Shown: piece by piece, positions 15,526 to 23,327 of the stretch | How the letters are laid out: each line of letters opens with the position of its first letter | Numbering within the stretch: position 1 is the first letter of the stretch | Assembly: GCA_017854855.1 (NCBI GenBank) | Contig: JAFMGZ010000022.1 | Span: 1-53,930 of the forward strand | Direction of reading: 5' to 3' | DNA length: 53,930 nucleotides | From: Sulfitobacter sp. | GTDB taxonomy: Bacteria; Pseudomonadota; Alphaproteobacteria; Rhodobacterales; Rhodobacteraceae | Translations under genes and position numbers: made by a program | The notes under the pieces: generated by a model | The model's input: the letters and a program-made list of their open reading frames with translations, nothing else | Databases searched by the model: none | Told to the model about the DNA's origin: nothing

Positions 15526-16353
15526 TCAGGAAAAAGCAGGCGATGGGCGGCGATGTTGCGCCGGGTAGACGCGATCGCCCAGGCGCGACCATTCCGGGGC
15601 ATCGACGCCGGCAAGACATGCCAGCCGGTCAAGATCCCTGATCCGGAAGCTGGAGGGCGTGAGGCTGACCACCACGCCCGTTTCCACCAGATACTTTATC
15701 GTCCGGCTGATCGTTTCCACGGCTGTATTGGTCAAATCCGCCCAGTCGCGTCGCGGGACCTGCACATGCAGGATAAGGCTTCCGTCGGGCTGCGGTTCTG
15801 TCGGCATGATCCTTGTTGCATCGACCAGGAAAGCGATGATCCGTTCGCGGCTGTCCAGGGCGTTGAGGTGCCAGGCCGATCCCAACAGGTGTTGATGCTG
15901 ACGGTCCGTTTCACGCAGGAAAACCTGCCTGAAGCTCGGGCTTTCCAGCATCAGGTGATCCACGGTCCCAGGATCAAAGGCGCAGATTTCAATAGGGGTG
16001 GAGGCTTCGCTGGCGCAGGTTGCGGCGACGCCCGGCAGTCCGCCGATAATGTCGCCCGGATGGGCCAGCCCGATCAGCACATGATCGCCGTTCAGGCGCA
16101 GACGCTCCTGCCGGATGTAGCCCCGGCGCAGCACACCCAGAAAGCTGGGTGGCTGACCCTGTTCAACAATCATCATGCCAGGATCATACCGGCGGACCCG
16201 TGGCTGTCGCGCGGTTCGCTGTGCCTCGTTGCGCACAACACGGCAAAGTTCCGAGCCGGGCAGCGTGCAGTGCCGACACCCATGGGTTAGGGTCCGGGGG
16301 AACGGATGTAGCCGATGATCTGCAGTAAGGGATTTTGGCTGTAGGCGGTTCAT
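15526..16353 (-). CDS. fnrL: Fnr-type [4Fe-4S] oxygen-sensing transcription regulator
   Basis: A 275-residue Crp/Fnr protein. The N-terminus has CRHC followed by a third Cys (Cys26, Cys29, Cys37). A fourth, Cys124 in IEICAFD, aligns with E. coli Fnr Cys122, so all four iron-sulfur ligands are present. The cNMP-like beta barrel follows, then a long dimerisation helix and a helix-turn-helix with VETISRT; Glu, Ser and Arg in this helix are the residues that read TTGAT half-sites. The start at 16353 has AAGGAG eight bases upstream, and its ATGA overlaps the stop of the attachment-family gene. The C-terminus is about 20-30 residues longer than typical. It likely controls the boxes across this region. 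The symbol is by analogy. Confidence 0.85.
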   Translation of the reverse strand: MNRLQPKSLTADHRLHPFPRTLTHGCRHCTLPGSELCRVVRNEAQRTARQPRVRRYDPGMMIVEQGQPPSFLGVLRRGYIRQERLRLNGDHVLIGLAHPGDIIGGLPGVAATCASEASTPIEICAFDPGTVDHLMLESPSFRQVFLRETDRQHQHLLGSAWHLNALDSRERIIAFLVDATRIMPTEPQPDGSLILHVQVPRRDWADLTNTAVETISRTIKYLVETGVVVSLTPSSFRIRDLDRLACLAGVDAPEWSRLGDRVYPAQHRRPSPAFS

Positions 16354-16811
16354 TCCAGTGGCTCCTTTCGAACTGCCTTGCACACAACATCCAAAAGGTC
16401 ATCGTCCGGAAGATTGATGAGATTGGCATCTTTTTCAAGCACCACGGCGGCAAGCAGGGAGGCGGGCATCTCTTGGCGGAGGATACCGAGCATCTTTGGT
16501 GCGGCAAAGACCGCCAACCGGTTGAAACGCCCCGCACGCAGATGGCTTTCCAGGACACTCAACGTCTCTTGCGCGAAATCCTGCATGTCGCGACGGACCG
16601 GGTCCGAGCCAAGCTCCATACCAGAACGGCGTCCGGTGTCGCCAGATTTGAAACTGCGCCCCGACCTGTCAGACATGATATCCCTCAGATGCGTCGAGTC
16701 AGCCTTGCTGACGATGTCGATCGGCGCTTGGGCTCCACCGTTTTCCAAGCCTCGCAAGATGCGGGCCTGAACGCCGTTGGTCACCAAGGCCCAAGTTTCA
16801 ATCCGTGCCAT
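16350..16811 (-). CDS. host-attachment family protein (Host_attach/baeRF-like)
   Basis: A 153-residue protein matching the family named from an Agrobacterium attachment phenotype. It opens with a short strand and a VTNGVQARIL segment, has a variable polar middle, and ends with FNRLAVFAAPKMLGILR and a LINLPDDDLLDVV tail, a fold related to eRF1 domain 1-like baeRF proteins. The actual biochemical role is not established. Its TGA overlaps the ATG of the Fnr-type gene, so the two are translationally coupled. The box at 16877 lies 66 bases upstream. Confidence 0.8.
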   Translation of the reverse strand: MARIETWALVTNGVQARILRGLENGGAQAPIDIVSKADSTHLRDIMSDRSGRSFKSGDTGRRSGMELGSDPVRRDMQDFAQETLSVLESHLRAGRFNRLAVFAAPKMLGILRQEMPASLLAAVVLEKDANLINLPDDDLLDVVCKAVRKEPLE

Positions 16812-16876
16812 TTTCCACCCAGTCCAAGATCAAGTGATTTCTGAATTCATTAAGAGCATGCGCCAGTGCGCACCCA

Positions 16877-16890
16877 TTGACTTGCATCAA
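16877..16890. promoter_or_regulatory. Fnr/Dnr box shared by two divergent regulator operons
   Basis: TTGACTTGCATCAA combines a TTGAC and an ATCAA half-site. It lies between the attachment-fnr operon and the second Crp/Fnr gene, so both regulators could act on their own promoters here. Confidence 0.6.
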
Positions 16891-17048
16891 TCGCAACAGC
16901 CAATCGGCAGGTATACGCCAAGCAATTGAAGCGCGATCTGCCGGATTGCCAAACGCCAAGCAGCACGGAACGACTGTCCTTGCGCTTGTGTTTCCCGTCC
17001 ACTGAACCGGTCAAGGCAGATGCCGAATTCTGTCTGCAGAAAGATGCC

Positions 17049-17822
17049 ATGTCGGGAAAGCCCAGCAAAAGAACCAATCGCGATCTCAGGGCGTTGCTGC
17101 CATTCAGAGATCTGCGTCCAGAGACGGGAAAGGCGCTGGATGCAATGCAGCATCGGGTTGTTTTTCGCAGTGGGCAGGTCGTGTCACATGAGGGCGAGAA
17201 GAGCGATTTTGTCGGGATCGTCGCGTCGGGCATTTTGCGGATGCAAAAGACCCTGATGGACGGGCGGCATCCGATTGTGGGGCTCTTGGTTCGGGGTGAC
17301 ATTTTTGGATGTACCTTCGACGGCGCATCTGAGCTGGCGATCGAGGCCGCAACAGATGCCGAGGTTTACGCATTTCCCCGCGTGCCATTCGAGGCGCTTG
17401 TCAGCCGATCCCCGAATCTGAACCGGATTGTGCTTTTGAATATCCTCAACGGGTTGGACCGCGCGGGCGATTGGATGGTGATCCTGTCTAACCAGAAAGT
17501 CGTCAATCGTGTCGCGGGATTTCTGTTGATGATGTGCACGCGATTTGCGGGAGCGGATCATCTGGTCCAGCCCCGCCCCAGCGGTATCGAGATCAAGATA
17601 CCGGTCAGCCGTCTGGATCTGGCACAGCTTTTGGGAACGCGGCCTGAATCAATTTCGCGCGCATTGCACCGGTTGGCAGACAGCGGCGACATCGACTTGG
17701 TGGCACCTGATCACATCGTAATCAAAGATGTGGCTGCCCTGGCTGAAAAAGCGGGGGAGGAAGAATTCAAATCCTCCGCAGCGCTGAGGGATCTGATGGC
17801 TGAGAAACGGCGCAGACGTTAG
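17049..17822 (+). CDS. Crp/Fnr-family regulator without Fe-S cysteines (Dnr/FixK-like)
   Basis: A 257-residue regulator from the ATG at 17049; the frame is open to 16926 and either start is possible, since neither has a strong ribosome binding site. The beta barrel (FRSGQVVSHEGE to GDIFGC) and a helix-turn-helix with RPESISRALHRL are clear. The recognition helix keeps Glu, Ser and Arg, so it should bind TTGA-N6-TCAA sites. The N-terminal cysteine cluster of Fnr is absent, so it would not sense oxygen directly; heme/NO sensing as in Dnr is possible. A polar C-terminal tail of about 35 residues is unusual. It is divergent from the fnr operon. Confidence 0.82.
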   Translation: MSGKPSKRTNRDLRALLPFRDLRPETGKALDAMQHRVVFRSGQVVSHEGEKSDFVGIVASGILRMQKTLMDGRHPIVGLLVRGDIFGCTFDGASELAIEAATDAEVYAFPRVPFEALVSRSPNLNRIVLLNILNGLDRAGDWMVILSNQKVVNRVAGFLLMMCTRFAGADHLVQPRPSGIEIKIPVSRLDLAQLLGTRPESISRALHRLADSGDIDLVAPDHIVIKDVAALAEKAGEEEFKSSAALRDLMAEKRRRR

Positions 17823-17841
17823 GATCAGAACTCTTGATCCT
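17821..17841. terminator. stem-loop between convergent genes
   Basis: AGGATCA and TGATCCT form a perfect 7-base-pair stem over a seven-base loop, starting at the stop codon of the Crp/Fnr gene. There is no clear T-run, so terminator function is tentative. The remaining intergenic bases to 17957 show nothing else. Confidence 0.3.
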
Positions 17842-17957
17842 GTCTGACGCAATAGATTTCAACGCGTTAGGTGATGCGTGATGTGCAAATTCTTCCTAGA
17901 TACGGTTTGGCAAACTTCTTGGACCAACAGTTGTGCCAATTCAAAGGGGGCGGTATT

Positions 17958-18509
17958 TCAATCTGCCAGGGTCACGCCGGTTGCATAAGGCCCCTTGTCG
18001 CCCTGCATTTCGCGGAACCGCAGTCGTGTTCCGGTCTTTAGCTGGCCCCAGCCATTCGAGGTCAGGCTGTCGCGTTGAAAATAGACCATCCGTCCGTCGT
18101 CGCCCCGTAGCCACCCATAACCAAGTTCGGGTTCCAATTCGGTTATCTTTCCGTGCAAGACGGGCGCGTGGTGCTTTATTTCCACGCGGCCCATCACCTT
18201 TTTGCGTTTCTTGATCGCCTTCTCGGCGGCGCTGAAGGCGCGGTTGACGGCGAGGATCAGGTCGTCCTGTGCGCTGCCTTGGGACACCGCACGCGAAACG
18301 GACAGGTCAGGACCGGGCAAGCGCAAATTCAACTGCACGCGGAACATGCGACCGTGCCGCTTCTTTTTCTGCTGTGCATGCATGGTCACCTCGCAGCCGG
18401 TGATCCGGCTGAAACGTTTTTCGAGCGCCTCTATCCGTCCGCGCACAAGGTCATCGACCGCCGGTGAATGGTCAAGATTCTGGTACGAGATGATCGGCTC
18501 GATCTGCAT
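17958..18509 (-). CDS. HPF/RaiA ribosome hibernation protein fused to a cold-shock-like domain
   Basis: A 183-residue protein. Residues 1-105 are the S30AE/HPF domain that sits in the ribosomal decoding centre and blocks translation in resting cells (conserved VRGRIEALEKRF, and the basic KKKRHG and KAIKKRKK). Residues 118-183 look like a cold-shock RNA-binding barrel: HGKITELEPELGYGWLRG, MVYFQRDSL and a final RLRF/YATGVTL pair. It is not the long-HPF dimerisation tail, so this is a different domain fusion. The start at 18509 follows GAGGA. It lies 48 bases downstream of the CBS gene and is probably co-transcribed from the box at 19035. Confidence 0.85.
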   Translation of the reverse strand: MQIEPIISYQNLDHSPAVDDLVRGRIEALEKRFSRITGCEVTMHAQQKKKRHGRMFRVQLNLRLPGPDLSVSRAVSQGSAQDDLILAVNRAFSAAEKAIKKRKKVMGRVEIKHHAPVLHGKITELEPELGYGWLRGDDGRMVYFQRDSLTSNGWGQLKTGTRLRFREMQGDKGPYATGVTLAD

Positions 18510-18557
18510 CCTACAGTTCCTCTTTATCGGTCAGGGCAAGGTGCCATAGCGGCATCA

Positions 18558-18977
18558 TCAGGGGTGGTGATCAGCAACAGCATGCAGAAGCTCACCGGAC
18601 AATTCACGGCTTACCGCATGGGATACATCGCCAAGGCTGAGCATGCCCACGAGCCGCTTTTTGTCGTCGATCACAGGCAGGCGGCGTATCTTTTTCTGAT
18701 CCATGAGGTGAATGGCATCTTCCACCGTCTCGTTTGTTCGGCAGTAGACGATACCTTTCGTCATGATATCTTCGGCCGAGGTTTTCGACGGTTCGCGGCC
18801 CTGTGCAACAACCCGCAGTGCGATATCGCGATCTGTGATCATTCCGATCAGCTTGTTGTTCTTTCCGATGGGAACAGCGCCGATGTCGTCCTTCGCCATG
18901 ATCTTTGCGATCTCGCTGACTGGTGTATCGGCACTGGCCCAATCGGCTTGACGGTGCATTGCCTCGGTGATTTTCAT
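18558..18977 (-). CDS. CBS-domain pair protein
   Basis: A 139-residue soluble protein consisting of two CBS domains. Each has the pattern I-M followed by V-P-[VI] and then LIGMITDRDI (first) or LVGMLSLGDV (second). CBS pairs bind adenine nucleotides and act as energy sensors; free-standing ones often regulate partner enzymes. The first gene of a CBS-HPF unit, it starts 57 bases from a TTGAC-N4-GTCAA palindrome. The partner is unknown. Confidence 0.88.
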   Translation of the reverse strand: MKITEAMHRQADWASADTPVSEIAKIMAKDDIGAVPIGKNNKLIGMITDRDIALRVVAQGREPSKTSAEDIMTKGIVYCRTNETVEDAIHLMDQKKIRRLPVIDDKKRLVGMLSLGDVSHAVSRELSGELLHAVADHHP

Positions 18978-19034
18978 CCTGGTCTCTCCATCTGCGTTTC
19001 ATTCTTGAATATAGCCCCATTGCGGGTGGTCTTG

Positions 19035-19048
19035 TTGACGACCGTCAA
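19035..19048. promoter_or_regulatory. TTGAC-N4-GTCAA palindrome upstream of the CBS-HPF unit
   Basis: TTGACGACCGTCAA is a perfect inverted repeat in the gap between the Usp gene end and the CBS gene start. Confidence 0.6.
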
Positions 19049-19132
19049 CCGGGTTGCTTTTCGATCGCAGGCAAGGCCCTGTGATATTTTCGCTGATCGG
19101 GGTGCCATCCAGCGGCCCAACGGCAGCGCAGC

Positions 19133-19648
19133 CTACTGCACGATGACGACGGTGCATTCGGCATGATGCAGCACCTTTTGCGAAACACTGCCGAGCAAGA
19201 CCTCGCGCATGCGGCCAAGGCCTGTGCGGCCCAGCACCAGCAGGTCCGCATTTTCGGCTTCGGCCACATCGAGAATTTCATCGGCAATGTCGCCTGCGCA
19301 GATCTGTATCTTTATATTGCGGGCACCGGCCTGGGTGGCGCGGCGCTGGGCCTGTTCGGCGATGTGGTCGCCGATTGCCGCGATTGCCTTTGCCATGGCC
19401 AGTTCGTCGGCGGCACTGGGAAAGTGGATGGGAAATGCGGATTTCTCAGTCGCATCATCCGGCATCTGTGGCAGCGTGATGCCCTCGTTCTGCGCTATCT
19501 TTGCAAATTCCTTTGCGGGTCGGCCATGCATGAGGACATGCACAATGCACAAATCCTGGCCCAGTTTCTCGGACAGGGCCGAGGCGAAGTCGACCGCCCG
19601 GTTTCCTGTGGCTGACCCATCTGTCGCGACGATGATTTTTCCTGTCAT
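19133..19648 (-). CDS. universal stress protein, ATP-binding type
   Basis: A 171-residue single-domain UspA-family protein. It opens with KIIVATDGSATGNRAVDFA and ends with the ATP-binding G-x2-G-x9-G-S motif, GRTGLGRMREVLLGSVS, followed by the VLHHAECTVVIVQ strand, so it should bind ATP. Usp proteins aid survival during growth arrest and low oxygen. It is a single gene, with an Fnr/Dnr-like site 60 bases upstream. Confidence 0.9.
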   Translation of the reverse strand: MTGKIIVATDGSATGNRAVDFASALSEKLGQDLCIVHVLMHGRPAKEFAKIAQNEGITLPQMPDDATEKSAFPIHFPSAADELAMAKAIAAIGDHIAEQAQRRATQAGARNIKIQICAGDIADEILDVAEAENADLLVLGRTGLGRMREVLLGSVSQKVLHHAECTVVIVQ

Positions 19649-19707
19649 GCCTGTCTTCCTCCACTGATCCGGAGTGCGACTTATCCCACGATTCGCCGTG
19701 CAGGCGT

Positions 19708-19721
19708 TTGAGCGCAGTCAA
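19708..19721. promoter_or_regulatory. Fnr/Dnr-like box upstream of usp
   Basis: TTGAGCGCAGTCAA keeps the invariant TTGA-N6-TCAA core with a G and a G at the variable positions. It lies 60 bases ahead of the usp start and is the last such site I found in the window. Confidence 0.45.
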
Positions 19722-19829
19722 TCCGAACCAGAAAGCAGCGGTCTGGATGTTGGGCAACAGCGGTCTTGCAGGGAGGGGGACAGATTGCTGGGCCGGGCCG
19801 ATGTGCACATGCCCGAGTTGCGCTGCGGT

Positions 19830-20615
19830 TCAGCGCAGCATCATCTGGGACAGATCGTCAGCAGCGCGGCGCAGGCGATCCAGATGACCCTTGAGTTCAT
19901 CAAGGCTGATCCGTTGGGTGGGCGCATGTACAGAAAGCGTCGACATGAGCCGACCCAGATCATCGCGGATGGGTACTGCCACGGCTACCATTTCGGCCAT
20001 GAATTCGCCGTTGTCGGTAGAGAAATCGTTTTGACGGACCTTTTCGATCTCACGCGCGATTGCATCTGGGTCTGTCAGCGTATCGGGGGTCTGGGCATCA
20101 AGGCTGGCGTTTGACAGGTAGGCGGTCAAGTGGCGGGGCGGCAGCGATGACAGGTACATCTTGCCGCTTGCCGTGCAGTGAAACGGAACGGTGGTGCCGA
20201 TGGGCAGCTGGATGCGCAATGGCCACTGGGTTTCCACCCTGTCGACATAGACCATGCCATCGCGGTCAGGTGTGGCAAGGTTGCAGGTTTCCCCGATATC
20301 GACGGTCAAGCTTTTTAGGATCGCCATACGCACTGTGCGCAAGCGGGTGGATGACAATATATGCACCGAAAGCTGGCGCAGCCGGTGACCGGACGAATAG
20401 GATCGGCCATCTATGTCGCGCTGCAAGAACCCTTCTTCTTCCAGCCGATGAAAAAGCCGGTGGATCGTCGGTTTGGGCAGCCCGAGAACTTCATTGACCG
20501 CCGTCGGCGTCACGGGCACGCCCACGCGCGCAACCTCCTCCAGCAGCAATAGCAATCGCAGATTGGTTGGTATTGCTTGATCAGAAGAAGGTTTTTCAGC
20601 CATTGTAGATCTCAT
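19830..20615 (-). CDS. IclR-family transcription regulator
   Basis: A 261-residue regulator. The N-terminal winged helix-turn-helix (about 12-75) contains VTPTAVNEVLGLPKPTIHRL; the C-terminal IclR effector domain has the GETCNLATPD strand and the IPIGTTVPFHCTASGK segment near the ligand pocket. It is divergent from the D-amino-acid-dehydrogenase-like gene and most likely controls the cluster to 28,638. Two starts, 20615 and 20603, are possible, neither with a strong ribosome binding site. Confidence 0.88.
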   Translation of the reverse strand: MRSTMAEKPSSDQAIPTNLRLLLLLEEVARVGVPVTPTAVNEVLGLPKPTIHRLFHRLEEEGFLQRDIDGRSYSSGHRLRQLSVHILSSTRLRTVRMAILKSLTVDIGETCNLATPDRDGMVYVDRVETQWPLRIQLPIGTTVPFHCTASGKMYLSSLPPRHLTAYLSNASLDAQTPDTLTDPDAIAREIEKVRQNDFSTDNGEFMAEMVAVAVPIRDDLGRLMSTLSVHAPTQRISLDELKGHLDRLRRAADDLSQMMLR

Positions 20616-20738
20616 TCCAGTACCGGATCAGGTGGTCATCGCACCGGTCCGGCAAGAGGTCCTATCCTTATACCATAGCAATAGCGGATTTGCCTGTGAT
20701 GAAAAGGCAAGCGCGGCCTGTGGAGGGAAAATTCTTGG

Positions 20739-20784
20739 CCCGGCACTTGCTGTCGTAGAAACCCGGCACCTGCTGTCGTAGAAA
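20739..20784. repeat. two abutting 23-base direct repeats in the regulatory gap
   Basis: Two head-to-tail copies (20739-20761 and 20762-20784) of a 23-base unit starting CCCGGCAC and ending TGCTGTCGTAGAAA differ at one position. They lie between the divergent IclR and dadA-like genes and might be operator sites of the IclR regulator or a slippage duplication. Confidence 0.6.
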
Positions 20785-20914
20785 TAGGTGCCCAGACAAT
20801 CGGATCATCACGCCGCAAGATGCACTGCGGCACCTTGATCCAAGGCTTTCGGTCGTCGTGCAGAATGCCCAAAATTCCCGCGACTAAGCGTGCCAAAACC
20901 AAAACGATGACGAT

Positions 20915-20943
20915 TTGTAAACATTTTGTTGATGTTTTAAATT
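20915..20943 (+). promoter_or_regulatory. candidate sigma-70-type promoter of the dadA-TRAP-pxp operon
   Basis: TTGTAA and TAAATT are separated by 17 bases in a locally AT-rich stretch, 34 bases ahead of the leader ORF. The match is moderate. Confidence 0.35.
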
Positions 20944-20976
20944 TTTGTGCAAGGATGCTTTGAGGAGAATCGTGAA

Positions 20977-21012
20977 ATGATCAAAGCTATGCGTTTCGGA
21001 ACCTTGGTATGA
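20977..21012 (+). CDS. 11-residue leader ORF overlapping the dadA-like start
   Basis: ATG at 20977 follows a good GAGGAG at proper distance and encodes MIKAMRFGTLV. Its TGA overlaps the ATG of the next gene (ATGA), while that gene has no ribosome binding site of its own. This suggests translational coupling through a leader peptide. No run of a single amino acid that would mark classical attenuation is present. Confidence 0.45.
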   Translation: MIKAMRFGTLV

Positions 21013-22247
21013 GCCGGCATGTCGTTGTTATTGGTGCGGGGATCGTTGGTGTTTCCACCGGCATCTGGCTGCGCCGTGCGGGTGCCGATGTAACGATCGT
21101 TGATCGCGCGGCCCCCGGCACGGGCACATCCCATGGCAATGCCGGTGTTCTGGCGGCCTGTGCGATGGTGCCTGTCACCGGTCCGGGTTTGCTTGCCAAA
21201 GCGCCGGGCATGCTGATGAATAACGATTTTCCGCTGTTCATGCGGTGGTCCTATCTACCCAGATTGTTGCCGTGGCTGGCCAAATACATGTCCCATGCCA
21301 ATGATGCCGACACGCAGCGCATCGCGCGGGGGTTGAACCATATCGTGGCTGATACGGTCGAGCAGCACAAAAGCCTGTGTGATGATCTGGGATTGGGGTC
21401 ATGGGTGAACGAAAGCGATTATTGTTTTGCCTATGCCAACCGCAGTGTCTTTGAGAACGAAGGCTATACCTGGGCCATCCGGCGCGAGATGGGTTTCATC
21501 CCGCAGATCATCGAAGGTCAGGAGGTGCGCGACTATGAGCCATCGCTGAGCGATGACATCACCTGCATGGCGATCATGAAAGACCATGGTTTTATCCGTA
21601 GCCCCGGTGGCTATGTTCAGGCCCTGGCCGCAGCATTTGAGCAGATGGGCGGGACCATTCGGCAGGCCGAGGTGAAAGATTTTGATCTTGCGGGTGGCAA
21701 GGTCTGCGCGGTGCAGACGACGCAAGGCGCGATCGCCTGTGATGACGTGGTTCTGGCGACGGGCGTCTGGTCCAAGCCGATGATGAAGAAACTGGGCCTC
21801 AATATCCCGCTTGAGACAGAGCGCGGCTATCATATCGTGTTTGAGAATGCGACGGGCGGCCCGTCGAGGCCGGTCATGTTGGCCAGCGGCAAATTCGTGG
21901 CCACACCCATGGACCAAGGCCTGCGCTGTGCCGGCATTGTTGAATTTGGCGGTCTGGATGCGGGGCCTTCAAAAGCTCCCTTTGCCTTGTTGCGGCGTCA
22001 GGCTGCGCGGGCATTTCCCCATCTCAAGGCCACATCAGAGATCGAATGGCTGGGGCATCGGCCCGCCCCCAGCGACAGCCTGCCCTTGATCGGTCAGGTT
22101 GGCGAAACACGGGTCTTTACTGCCTTCGGGCATCACCACATCGGGCTTACCGGGGGACCAAAGACAGGTCGCCTGGTGGCCGGATTGATCACCGGGGTGC
22201 CGGTCAATACTGACCTTGCCCCATATCATCCACAGCGCTTTTCCTGA
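21009..22247 (+). CDS. dadA: FAD-dependent D-amino-acid dehydrogenase-like oxidoreductase
   Basis: A 412-residue DadA/DAO-family flavoenzyme. The N-terminus has the dinucleotide-binding VVVIGAGIVGVSTGIWLRR and an acidic end at DVTIVD; the GTSHGNAGVL segment binds FAD. The C-terminus has the GHRPAPSDSLPLIG and HHHIGLTGGPKTG signatures of the family. It would oxidise a D-amino acid or a related cyclic imino acid to the keto or imino product, passing electrons to the respiratory chain. It leads the operon with a TRAP transporter, a carrier and 5-oxoprolinase. The substrate is inferred only from that context. Confidence 0.85.
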   Translation: MSRHVVVIGAGIVGVSTGIWLRRAGADVTIVDRAAPGTGTSHGNAGVLAACAMVPVTGPGLLAKAPGMLMNNDFPLFMRWSYLPRLLPWLAKYMSHANDADTQRIARGLNHIVADTVEQHKSLCDDLGLGSWVNESDYCFAYANRSVFENEGYTWAIRREMGFIPQIIEGQEVRDYEPSLSDDITCMAIMKDHGFIRSPGGYVQALAAAFEQMGGTIRQAEVKDFDLAGGKVCAVQTTQGAIACDDVVLATGVWSKPMMKKLGLNIPLETERGYHIVFENATGGPSRPVMLASGKFVATPMDQGLRCAGIVEFGGLDAGPSKAPFALLRRQAARAFPHLKATSEIEWLGHRPAPSDSLPLIGQVGETRVFTAFGHHHIGLTGGPKTGRLVAGLITGVPVNTDLAPYHPQRFS

Positions 22248-22279
22248 GGCGCGCACATTCATCAACCGGGAGAATAAAA

Positions 22280-23269
22280 ATGAAAATGACAAGCAAACTT
22301 ATGGCAGGTGCCGCAACGATGGCGATTGCCGTGACAGGTGCCTTGCCTGCTATGGCGGCCGAAAAGTGGGATATGCCGATGGCCTATTCGGCGTCCAACT
22401 TCCATTCTGAAAACGGTGCCACATTTGCGGAATGCGTGACCACCGGCACCAACGGTGAGATTGAGATCACGACGCATCCGGGTGGATCGCTGTTTGCCGG
22501 TGCGGACATCAAACGTGCCATCCAGACCGGTCAGGTCCAGATTGGTGAGCGCCTGATGTCGGGCCACCAGAACGAGAACGCGATCTTCGGCTTTGACTCC
22601 ATCCCCTTCCTGGCACCGTCTTTTGAAGATAGCGCCAAGCTCTATGCAGCCGCAAAGCCCAAGATGGAAGAGATCCTGGACGAGCAGAACCTTGTGACAC
22701 TTTACGCAGTGCCATGGCCACCACAGGGCCTGTATTTCAACAAGGAAGTGAACAGCGTCGCCGATATGGCCGGGATCAAGTTCCGTTCCTACAACAATGC
22801 CACATCACGTTTGGCTGAACTGACAGGCATGTTGCCTGTGACCATCGAGGCGGCCGAGATTTCGCAGGCCTTTGCCACGGGTGTTGCTGAATCGATGATT
22901 TCTTCGGGTGCGACAGGTTATGACCGCAAGGTATGGGAAAGCCTGAGCCACTTTTATGAGGTCGATGCATGGCTGCCCTACAACTATGTGATGGTGAACA
23001 AGGACGTCTGGTCCGCGACATCTGACGCGAACAAGGCGATCATCACAGCCTGCGCCACCGAGGCAGAGGCCCGCGGCCTGCAGGCATCCAAGGACTATAC
23101 ACAGTTCACGATGGATGGTTTGGCGGCAGGCGGCATGACTGTTGGCCCAGCCGGTGACCAGTTGATGAGCGACCTGCGCGCAATCGGCGAGACCATGACC
23201 GCCGAATGGCTTGAGGCGGCAGGTGATGATGGCAAGGCCATCGTCGACGCGTTCAAAGCGTCACAGTAA
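22280..23269 (+). CDS. dctP: TRAP transporter substrate-binding protein
   Basis: A 329-residue periplasmic binding protein. The signal peptide ends AMA before AEKW. The family core is clear: the GGSLF loop and GQVQIGE segment, and a GIKFRSYNN strand in which Arg binds the carboxylate of the ligand. It delivers an organic acid to the DctQM membrane parts encoded next. Putative ligands are carboxylates such as pyroglutamate or a D-amino acid, judging from neighbours. The start follows GGGAG. Confidence 0.9.
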   Translation: MKMTSKLMAGAATMAIAVTGALPAMAAEKWDMPMAYSASNFHSENGATFAECVTTGTNGEIEITTHPGGSLFAGADIKRAIQTGQVQIGERLMSGHQNENAIFGFDSIPFLAPSFEDSAKLYAAAKPKMEEILDEQNLVTLYAVPWPPQGLYFNKEVNSVADMAGIKFRSYNNATSRLAELTGMLPVTIEAAEISQAFATGVAESMISSGATGYDRKVWESLSHFYEVDAWLPYNYVMVNKDVWSATSDANKAIITACATEAEARGLQASKDYTQFTMDGLAAGGMTVGPAGDQLMSDLRAIGETMTAEWLEAAGDDGKAIVDAFKASQ

Positions 23270-23279
23270 CGGACAACAG

Positions 23280-23310
23280 GGCGGCCCTTTGCGGGGCCGC
23301 CTTCCTTTTT
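23280..23310 (+). terminator. intra-operon stem-loop after dctP
   Basis: GGCGGCCC and GGGCCGCC pair perfectly over a six-base loop and are followed by TTCCTTTTT. Its place between the binding protein and membrane genes fits a leaky attenuator or mRNA stabiliser that keeps binding protein in excess. Confidence 0.7.
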
Positions 23311-23327
23311 CCGGATCGGGGGACGAC

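Noticed and set aside
15487..16290. 267-codon open frame antisense to the Fnr-type regulator
   Set aside because: The minus strand holds the intact four-cysteine Fnr-type protein.
16926..17048. N-terminal extension of the second Crp/Fnr protein as a cysteine-rich sensor
   Set aside because: The three scattered cysteines have no Fnr-like spacing, and the extension has no ribosome binding site.
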